DNA of 10,468 bases, from NCBI GenBank assembly GCA_026770575.1, contig MU657272.1, positions 103,782 to 114,249 on the forward strand, written 5' to 3'. Source of the stretch: Pelagophyceae sp. CCMP2097. Taxonomy: Eukaryota > Sar > Pelagophyceae. The notes beneath the pieces are model-generated. The model was not told where the DNA came from, did not search any database, and worked only from the letters and a program-made list of their open reading frames with translations. The position numbers were made by a program, and so were the translations under genes. Shown here piece by piece: positions 1 to 7,400 of the stretch (the stretch's first letter is position 1; each line of letters begins with the position of its first letter).

Positions 1-50
1 AAACACCTTCCATCGCCCGTCGCGCCCTCCACAGGACCCCTCCGAACTGA

Positions 51-89
51 CTACCCTCGCCCACGACCGACCTACCCTCGCCCACGACC
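51..89. repeat. Short tandem repeat, period 21 bp
   Basis: An 18-bp unit (CTACCCTCGCCCACGACC) occurs at 51-68 and again at 72-89. The rest of 1-144 has no supported gene; it is C-rich flanking DNA to the left of the transposon. Confidence 0.85.
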
Positions 90-144
90 TCACCGAATCC
101 CTCTTATCCACCAGCTCCGAAGCCCGGCGACCCCTATTAATAGA

Positions 145-151
145 GAATGTT
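145..151. repeat. Left target-site duplication (GAATGTT)
   Basis: These seven bases lie directly outside the left inverted repeat. They are repeated exactly, in the same orientation, directly outside the right inverted repeat at 1199-1205. A direct repeat flanking perfect inverted repeats is the footprint of a cut-and-paste insertion. Confidence 0.9.
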
Positions 152-189
152 CAAGGGGGTAGCGAAAAAACAGTGGGCCGCAACATGAC
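152..189 (+). repeat. Left terminal inverted repeat (38 bp)
   Basis: Every base is the reverse complement of 1161-1198, including the run of five G and the run of six A. It doubles as the 3' coding end of the minus-strand reading frame inside the element. The TGA stop of that frame (153-151) borrows its last base from the target-site duplication. Confidence 0.95.
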
Positions 190-269
190 CCTAACTAACC
201 TAGATTTGCGGCTCCCGACCCAGGTTTCTGTGTGGTGTAAAATTGGAATTTTTACGATCGACCTGTCTC

Positions 270-430
270 GGTGGTTAGCGCCGTCTGGCGGCTCAGGCGC
301 CGGCCGCCGCCACCTCGACGGTTGGTTCAGCGCCGGCTGGCGGCCCACTGGCAGGTGCCGGCCGCTGCCACCTGGCTCGGTCGGTTCAGCGCCGGTTTGC
401 GGCCCAGGCGTCGGCCGCTGCCGTCTGGCG
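270..430. repeat. Imperfect 50-60 bp tandem repeats, about three units
   Basis: Three units begin at about 270, 320 and 379 with GGTNGGTT(C)AGCGCC and continue with a GCGGC...GGCCGCTGCC pattern. They encode a Pro/Arg/Gly-rich stretch of the minus-strand reading frame. Their composition differs from the Cys-rich part of that frame, and they probably represent local slippage expansion. Confidence 0.7.
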
Positions 431-1160
431 CCGCACGTTGGCCGCCTTCTCTGGCGCCGCAGCATTTCGTTCCTGCAGCGCTTCTTGGCCTTCGACTTGG
501 TAGTGAGCGTCTTGAACTTCAGGAGATCGTCGCGCTCGGCGTCCATGATCTTAAGGTCGGCCACGAGCGACGCGGGCATCGTGATCGAAGGATGCGAGGC
601 CTCCCAGTGCGCCCGCATGCACCGGTACTTCCAAAAGTACCGCAGCATCGGCTTCGGCGGGCACTCGGGGCACTGAATGAGGTGGTTCGTCGACGGCGCG
701 CCCTTGGTGAACTTCTTGGCGCACGCGTGCGAGCACACGATCTGGCCGACGACCTTGCATCGGTGGTGCGGCTTCAGCGTCGGGCCCTTCTTCGCGAGCC
801 ACGCCGAACACCCGAGCAGCGCGTGGCGCCGTCGTCGGAGACCGTGATCGTCACCGTGACCTCGTCGTCGCAGAAGCGCGCGTCGGCGGCCAGGAAGCCC
901 TTGACGGTGTACTGGAATGAGCCCGGGCCGCAAGTTCGCTGGGCCCAGTCGGACTTCGACGCCTTGGCGCTCTCGGCGACGTTGGCCCAATCGAGCTTCG
1001 ACATGGCCGCGCCGCGGGGCTTCATCGCAGCGCAGCGCAGCGCATGCCAGGGCCTGGCGAGAGGTTATGGCTCCATCCGGGCCGTTTATGGGCTCCTTTA
1101 ATGTCCGTTTAGTGACCGTTGGAAGCTAACTAACTAGATTTTTGAGGTGAACGTCAATGT

Positions 1161-1198
1161 GTCATGTTGCGGCCCACTGTTTTTTCGCTACCCCCTTG
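1161..1198 (-). repeat. Right terminal inverted repeat (38 bp)
   Basis: This is the exact reverse complement of 152-189. It is followed immediately by the second GAATGTT copy. Confidence 0.95.
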
Positions 1199-1205
1199 GA
1201 ATGTT
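1199..1205. repeat. Right target-site duplication (GAATGTT)
   Basis: This is the exact copy of 145-151. Before insertion the sequence at 144 would have run straight into the region leading to the ATG at 1312. Confidence 0.9.
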
Positions 1206-1311
1206 GTCGAAATATCCTGTTTGCGAATTCGCGAAGCCCAACGCATCCCCCGAGCGCGGGAGCGCGCCTTGCGAGACGGAGTAGAGGCTTTGCTCGTGCC
1301 TCTACCGCGCG

Positions 1312-3588
1312 ATGCCATCCTGGTTCGACCACTTCCCGGACTCGCGGCCCTCCTTCCTCAGGGATCGCGCGCTCCCACTGGCAGCATCGGATGATGGTCC
1401 GCTGGATGCCGTGCTGGCACCGAGGAGCGTGCATCCAGTGCTCGCAGACCTGGTCGTCGCTTCGGCTCGAACCGCCGCGCGCGCCGTGCCGTTTTCATCG
1501 ATCGACACCGAGTCGAGCGACGACGACGATGACGCTCCTGCCGGCAGCGACGAGGCGGTTCCTTTGCCGCCGCCGCCGAGGATGCGCGACGAGTCGGCCT
1601 CCTGGAACCAGCCGGCCGAGTCGGCATTCTGGAGCCAGCCCGAGGCCGTGAACATCGTTTCTCAGGAGGAGCGTCACAACGGCGCAGACGGACGCGAGCA
1701 AAAGCCGAGCTGCCGTGCCCCCTACCGCGCCGGACCACCGCAGGATGAACAGGTACTGATCGACCCGCCCCTGATATCGATTGAAACGCACCTTTGTCGA
1801 GCGACGGCAGAAAATCACGAAACGTGTGTGCGCAGCAACCGCTCTTCGACATCGACGAGCCGCCAGTGCGCTGCTTCAAGTGCCGCGGCGCAGCGACGCG
1901 GCTGCTCGACGAGAACGGTGCGGTTTGGTTCTCGACTTTAAACAGTCGCGGGATTTGTAAGAGTCTCTAGGCTTCGCGGCCACGAAAGGACCGCGCCTCC
2001 TCTGGAAGTGCGACCTCTGCATGAATAAGCTTGTCGGCTGCGTGAGTCGTCCGCGTCGAGTGCTTCTTTTTTCAGGCGGAGTTCGTTTTATAGCTGTACC
2101 GGTGCGGCGTTGGGCACGTCAAACTCTCGTGCAACAAGCGCCACGAGGTGCGAAGCGCCACCGCTCGCGACTCCTTATCCGTGCTTGCGAGCACGTAACT
2201 GACGCATGTTGTCACAGAACAAGTGCCGGCTCAACCCAGAGCGGTGGCGCGTCGACGAGCCCAACTCGCAGACCGAGTCGCAGCCCGAGGACTCAGACGC
2301 GCGGCCACAGCAGCAGCGCTCGGGCGCGCGGCTGCAGCCACAGCGCGTGGACGCGTTCTTCGACGCCGCGGCGGGCGAGTGGTCCAGCGATGGCGGCGGC
2401 GGCGAGCCATGCGGCTCGCTCGAGGCGCTGAGCCGCGGCCGTTACAAAGCGCCGCTATGGGCCTCCGAGTGGCAGGTTGTCGTCGACGCGCGGGACGGCT
2501 CGTGGGCGCTGGAGAACGTGCAGGGCGGCCGAGGCGTCTCGCCGGCGCGCGGCGGCGCAGCCACGGCGGCGGATCACGACGACGACTCGTGGGAGACGGA
2601 CTCGGACGACGACCTCCTCGGCGCCGACGCAGACTGGGAGTGCGTCCGTTCTCGGGGCCCCAACGAGGCAAGCCGGTATCCCGGAGGACGTTGTGGGCGG
2701 CTGCACCCTCGGGAGCTCGCATCGTGCCAGGTCCGCATCCGAAGCCGCGCTCAACGTGCGGTCTCCGTTCGACGACGACGATGCCGTGGCGTGGGAGTCC
2801 GATGCGTCCGACGCCCGCGCTTCCGATGCAGCGCAAGCGGGCTGGCCTGACGATGCTGCTCGACGCGCAGTCTCGTGCGTCGAGGACACGGCTCGAGGTT
2901 TGCACTTCAGCCCCGTGCGCGAGCGATGCCTCGCGACGGCGCCGCGCCAAGCGCACGACGACGACGAGCCTCAGTTTGTCGGGGCGTGGTACGACGACGA
3001 CGCCGCCGCCGCTTATCGCGACGCAAGCGATATCCTCCGCGAGAGGAAGAAGGCGAGGAAGGAGGCGAGGAAGGAGGCAAAAACGCAGGGCGACGGCCGC
3101 GCGCCGCCGCTCGACGACGCTTTCCGAGGCGCCTCGGGAGCGTCGAGCGCGCCTTTGTCGCCGCCGCGGGCCCGGCGGCGCACGGCGTACGACTCCGACG
3201 AGACGTGCCTCTCGGACGACGACCGCTTCCTCGCGCCCGGCGCGACACGCGCCGCTGCTGAGGCCGTCAAGTCGCCACCGCGAACGAAGGAGCCTCGGAG
3301 TAGGACGAAGACGAAGAAGAAGCCACTGCGACCGAGACTCTCGTCTCAGGAGAACTTGTCCGACGACGAGCAGCAGCCGCGGAGCCGGCGCTTCTGCACG
3401 CGAGGTCGGTCCCTTGATGCCGTGCTCTCCGACTGCATGCGAAAAAGGGACCACGCCGTCTAGGCGCGCCCGTCGACTACACATTCCAAATGCAGACGAC
3501 GCGGATCGCGCAGTACGAAGAGGGGCTGAAGTGGAAGTACATGGAAGTGTTGCCGGGCTTCATGGCGTCGTCGCTGCCTAACTCATAA
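1312..3588 (+). CDS. Cys/His-cluster (zinc-finger-like) acidic protein, 7 exons, about 622 aa
   Basis: The family is not recognised. Exons by splice phase are 1312-1752, 1836-1917, 1971-2041, 2094-2147, 2218-2639, 2731-3404 and 3464-3588. All introns are GT-AG, the phases agree, and the sum is 1869 nt (622 residues). The ATG is the first one after an in-frame stop upstream. Residues 1-147 are acidic and low-complexity (DTESSDDDDD). Residues 160-219, assembled from exons 2 to 5, form a dense metal-binding pattern: CFKC, KCDLC, C198, CGVGH with C202 and H206, C211, H215 and C219, enough for two or more zinc ions. The rest is Asp/Ser-rich with a basic helix (458-476, repeated KARKEA) and many phosphorylatable SD/SDD motifs. 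The last exon ends in an aromatic-rich 41-residue tail. A nuclear nucleic-acid- or protein-binding role is only an inference. The first intron is the least certain: a donor at 1648 (GTGAAC) is possible instead of 1753 (GTACTG). If the last intron is retained, the frame ends at 3463. Confidence 0.72.
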
Positions 3589-3806
3589 GTAGACGACATT
3601 CCAAAACGTGCAGCGGTGGCGAATACACGCGCCTGTCGACAGGCAGGGTCCGAGGGGCGGTTCGACGAGGGGCCAGTGTGCGGTGCGACTCAGTTTTATA
3701 AGTCCATGAGACCACGCGGCGCCCGCGTCGGGGTCGGGCTCCGCGGTTGGGGGCGGGCTGTCGGGGGCGGTCGGCCTTTTCGTATCGACCTCTCACATTC
3801 GAACAG
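3589..3806. other. No supported gene; possible downstream or promoter DNA
   Basis: I see no convincing coding sequence on either strand. A TATA-like string (TTTTATAAG) lies at 3694-3702. A 17-bp string at 3658-3674 (CGGTTCGACGAGGGGCC) recurs exactly at 4405-4421. Confidence 0.4.
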
Positions 3807-4003
3807 CAGATCGACGCGGCGCCGCCGCGGCACAAACATGCGACACCGCTGAACAAACATGCTCGGTCGGCGCGTCGTCGTCGTCGGACGACGACGGCAG
3901 CCTCGTCTCTGGTGCCGTCGCTGGCGCCGACGGACGACAACGACCCAACTACGACGACTTCGAGGACTTCTGCGCCAACTTCTGCCGCTACGGCCGCACC
4001 TGA
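3807..4003 (+). CDS. Unassigned terminal coding exon (partial)
   Basis: In the frame that stops at 4001-4003 the sequence reads as real protein: a Ser/Asp run, then an aromatic, Cys-containing tail ending NYDDFEDFCANFCRYGRT. Such Phe/Tyr/Asn-rich sequence is unlikely by chance in this GC-rich DNA. No ATG lies in frame. The 5' edge is set at a possible acceptor (AACAG ending 3806; another ends 3809) and is a guess. It could be the last exon of a gene whose earlier exons I could not find, or an alternative 3' end of the gene at 1312-3588. It converges with the trehalose gene. Confidence 0.4.
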
Positions 4004-4083
4004 TTGCTCTTGACACCTGATATGTAGATACCCATGCCCTACGAGTCAGTCCGCACTGGCGCCGTGTCGAGAGCTTATATATT

Positions 4084-4121
4084 GATCACCGACAAAGGCC
4101 CGGATCACCGACAAAGGCCCG
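4084..4121. repeat. Perfect 19-bp tandem repeat, two copies
   Basis: GATCACCGACAAAGGCCCG occurs at 4084-4102 and 4103-4121 without mismatch. It lies in the non-coding gap between the convergent genes, just after an AT-rich TTATATATTGATC string. Confidence 0.95.
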
Positions 4122-4140
4122 CCCGTAGCAGGATTCCGCC

Positions 4141-4427
4141 TCAGCTCACACGGGCCAGACCCGCGGGGTCATTCCCTTCATACCTCGACCAGGAAATTAG
4201 CGCGGTTGATTCCGTTCTGGCCTCCGGCGCGTAGATCTTGCCGCGCGTCGCGGCAGAGACGCGGCCGTTGCGCTCAGGCGCGGCCGAAGCGTCGTCGTCG
4301 TCCGAGTCAGTCTCGTCGTCGGCTGGAGCGCCGTCCTGCTCCGCTTCGGCGGCGGCGGGCACGTCGGCCGCGGCCTGCTCGGCGGTGCTGGCTTGCTCCG
4401 CCGCCGGTTCGACGAGGGGCCCTTGCG
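4141..4427 (-). CDS. Acidic reading frame just past the trehalose gene stop (possible extra exon)
   Basis: Minus-strand sequence after the stop of the trehalose protein carries an acidic, Ala/Glu/Asp-rich frame. It contains DETDSDDDDASAAPERNGR and ends in a normal-looking tail (ISWSRYEGNDPAGLARVS, stop at 4141). No ATG is in frame. A splice acceptor (TTCTTCTAG) ends at 4430, exactly at the trehalose stop codon. Joining through it would need a phase-2 donor, and I see only weak ones upstream. It may be an alternative C-terminal exon, a frameshift in the sequence or genome, or a chance open frame. I lean towards real coding sequence because its composition matches neighbouring disordered tails. 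Confidence 0.35.
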
Positions 4428-4429
4428 CG

Positions 4430-7400
4430 CTAGAAGAACATGGCGGCGTTTGATTCCTGCACGTCGTCGTCGCCCTCGTCCTCAGGCTCGTCGTCCTCGG
4501 CGATGGCCTGCTGGAACGAGACCCAGCTCGGCACCTTTGGCGTCGTATTCGCCTCAGCGACGAAGACGGGCATGGAGAACGACCGGCCGATAGATGCCGT
4601 CGAGCTCGGCGTCTCGGACGCGTCGTCCGGCTCGGCCGGCGCCTCCATCTCGTCGTCAGCGAACGCCGAGAGCCTGCAGTCACAACAGTGAAGAGTCGAT
4701 GGCGCGGCGGCGCGTCCCGCCGTGGGCGTGCGGCGGCGCAGCGGCAGTGGACGCACCTCGCCGCGGACGACGAGTGCAGGTCCACGGACGAGTGCGAGCG
4801 CGTGCCTGCGGTCGACGGTCCCGGCGGCCGCGCGGTCGCCGGGAACGTGGGCGCGCGCACCTCTGTTGGAGACGCGCGCGAGCGCCTGGAGGAGCTCGAG
4901 GAGGTTGTCGTGCGTGTCGACGTAGCACTCGGCCTCTGACGGCTTCTTTCCGATGCACACCGAGTACGAGTTGTGCCGGAACTGCGGCGGCACTGCCGAG
5001 CCCTCGCCACGCTGCCACTCGGCCAGCGCGCGGAACATGGGCTCGTCGCTGGCGTCGTCGCCGACGACTAGAGCGAACTCGACGGCACGGCCCGCCTTCT
5101 GCAGCATCTTGAGGACGCGCGCCACCGTGGCCCCCTTGTCCACGCCCGCCGGCCGCACCTCTACGTAGCCGCCCTGGCTCGGGTTCTCGCCGCGCAGCAC
5201 GCGCGCGGCGGGGAACGGCGCCAGCGCCTCGGCGAGCTGCACCTCGAGCTCCTTGGCTTGCATCTCGCCGTAGTCGGGGTCCGCGTCGCGGTACTGCCAC
5301 ACCAGCGAAGACTCGTGGCGCTCCACGTACGTGCCCTGCGTCCGCTCCGCGAACCTAGACGACGCGGTGACACCGACTTTGAATGCAGCGAGCGTCGCAG
5401 AGATGAGAGTTTTGATGAAGAAGGTGGACGCCGCGCTTCCAGACATTTCCATCGTCGCGAGCGCGATGGCGCGCCATTTGAAGTCGGCGTTGGACATCTT
5501 CTCCCACTCGGCGTCGTCAGCGGCGTGCGCCGGCGACGACGACGCCTGCTCGGCGCTGGCGGCGGCGGCCTTGCCCGCGGACTCCGCGCGCCGGCGCATC
5601 TTGTTGTGCTTGCCGAGCGCGCGCGGCCAGCGCAAAAAGTAGCCGTGCTCGGCGGCCAAGCCCAAGTCCGGGATGGACTCGAGGTCGCCGAGGCCGTCGA
5701 TGAGGTCCGCGCGCTCGCGGCCCGAGACGACGAAGACGACGTTGCGGGCGTCCGCGGCTAGCGCGGCAAGCACGCGCCGCACGTCGCCAGACGGCTTGGG
5801 CGCCTGCGACCGCTCGCCCTGCGCGATGGCGTACGCCGCCACGGGGTCCAGCGAGCTCGCCGCCGCGTCGGGCACCAGTGTGCCGCCGTAGTCGAAGATC
5901 AGGACGCGCGCGCCCGTCGCGCCCGTCGTCGCCGCCGTCGCGCAGGCGCTGCGGTACGAGCGCGCCACGCGGTCCACCTGCAGCGCGTCGAAGCCGCTGC
6001 GCATGCCCAGCACGCGGAAGTTGAGGCCGAGGCCCGCGTGCGTCGCGTTGTTGCGGTTCGCGTCCTTGGGCAGCGCCTATTTCCAGGGGCAACCGTCGCG
6101 AAGCACACGTCACTTCCAGGGGCCGATCCGGACCTACGGCGACGGTTTCGACGGCTCGACGTACCTTGAGGTCGGAGAGGATGCGGTACGCCCACTTGGC
6201 CGTCGTCGACCGCGCCAAAAACGCAGCGTCGCGCGCGTGCCGCGCCGCGCGCTCGCGGTCCGACATGCCTAGGATCTCCGCCAGCGCGTCTGCAGACTCG
6301 TCAATGCGCCACGGGTTGACCTACAGGAGCGTGCGGGCGGGCGCAGGCGCGTGTCCCGAATCCCGAATACATGTTTTCAGCCTCGATGCATCCCAAGGGC
6401 CCTGTCCTCGGTGCGTGCGCCGTCGCCACGGCCTCGGCGTCGGGACGCGGGCGCCTCGCGCTGACGGCGCCGAGCATGACGCGCGCCGCGGACGCATTCT
6501 CCGAGAGCAGCAAAGCTCCGACGCGCTTCGCTCCGCAACGTGCGCGTCGCGCCTCGTGCCGCGCGACCGCGCCGGGCACGGTGGCGAGGTAGTCGGCCAG
6601 GTGCCGCCGCTCGCGCTTGGAGAGCGCCTAGCAACGCGCGGTCGCCGCGGTCCCGCAAAGGAGGATGCATACACAAGGGCTGCAGGCCAAACGAGCGCCG
6701 CACCTTTTGCGTGGCGACGGTGAACCAGTTGTTCCCGTCTGCGTCGGATTGGAGCTCGTGGCCCGCGAAGGACGCGGGCGCCGAGTCCTCGTCGTCGTGC
6801 GCGGTCGCGGAGCCGCGCGCCGCCTCGGCGGCGCCGTTGCCGCGCGGCGGCGGTGGGAACAGTTCGGCGTCGAGCGCCGTGCGCGCGGCCTTATCGGGCT
6901 GCGCCTGCGGCCGCTGCGCGAAGAAGGCGCAAGGGTCCTCGCACGGGTACGTCGGCCCGCCGCACGCGTGCAGCATCCGCGCCGACACGTCAGCAAAGTA
7001 GCGCGCGCGCACGACGGCGTACTGCGCGTCGCCGCGCGCGCCGGCGGCGGCGTCGAGCGGCGCGTCCTCGTGCGCCTCCGGCCCGAGGAGCACGTCGCTC
7101 TGCATGGCGACGTACTCGAGCGGCCAGCGGTTCAGGCCGTCGCGCACGCTCGAGACCCAGAACACGTCGGCGAGGCGCAGCAGCGCCAGGCGCTCGTCGA
7201 CGGAGACGGCAGCCACCTCGTTCCAGACGATAACGTCGTCGCCGTGCGCGGCCCGGATGCGCGCGACGAGGCGGTCGACGTCGCCGCGCGTCGTGTCGCA
7301 GTCCGCGGTCCGCTCGCGTGACGCCACGGCGTACTGCACGAGCACGACGCGGTCGCCGTGCGGCGCCGCCGCGCGGGTCTCGAGGAAGCGCTCGTAGGCA

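Larger units (their letters stand above)
151..1025 (-). pseudogene. Transposon-borne Cys/His-rich zinc-finger-like protein, frameshifted
   Basis: The function is not recognised. The frame starts at an ATG at 1025, or more likely at 1004 (MSKLDWANVAES). It reads about 65 residues to the region of 826-832, where it leaves frame. A second minus-strand frame then carries on with sensible protein sequence to a stop at 151. The break behaves like one missing base between GAC-GAC-GGC-GC and CAC-GCG-CTG. The second part has a Cys/His-rich block (HHRCKVVGQIVCSHACAKKF, then a CPEC pair, then CMRAHWEASH). This looks like one or two zinc sites, the last of C2H2 type, and could be a DNA-binding domain of the BED or C2H2 kind. 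The tail is a Lys/Arg-rich helix and then Pro-rich repeats. It could be a remnant of the element's own DNA-binding protein or a captured host fragment. Confidence 0.5.
152..1198. mobile_element. DNA transposon, 1047 bp, 38-bp TIRs, 7-bp TSD
   Basis: The two ends are perfect 38-bp inverted repeats (152-189 and 1161-1198) that start CAAGGGGGTAGCG and end at GTCATG. They are bounded by an identical 7-bp direct repeat. Just inside each end is a shared motif (CTAACTAAC, then TAGATTT) at 191-207 and 1126-1142, in the same orientation at both ends. Inside is a minus-strand Cys/His-rich reading frame that is frameshifted, and no recognisable DDE transposase, so the copy is probably non-autonomous. 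The superfamily is not clear. A CA-beginning, G-rich end recalls hAT or P elements, but those usually make 8-bp duplications. The perfect TIRs and duplication suggest a recent insertion. Confidence 0.9.

Noticed and set aside
51..89. CRISPR array or telomere-like repeat
   Set aside because: There are only two copies with a 3-bp gap, and the genome is eukaryotic.
173..1101. Long plus-strand open frames through the transposon
   Set aside because: They are Arg/Pro/Ala-rich mirror images of the minus-strand Cys-rich frame and lose meaning at the repeats. High GC content leaves many frames open.
151..1205. MITE of a known named family
   Set aside because: No named end sequence could be matched from memory. 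The 7-bp duplication fits no common family, so I left the family open.
1957..1970. A 14-nt GTAAGAGTCTCTAG mini-intron
   Set aside because: It is too short to splice. The same acceptor with a donor at 1918 gives a 53-nt intron and a better protein.
2640..2730. A frameshift in the Cys/His-cluster gene
   Set aside because: A GTGCGT donor and GTGCCAG acceptor with matching phase 2 explain the change of frame as a 91-nt intron.
2223..3581. Long Arg-rich open frames on both strands opposite the Cys/His-cluster gene
   Set aside because: They are shadows of the GAC/GCG-rich acidic coding sequence. Residue composition is almost only Arg, Ala, Pro and Ser.
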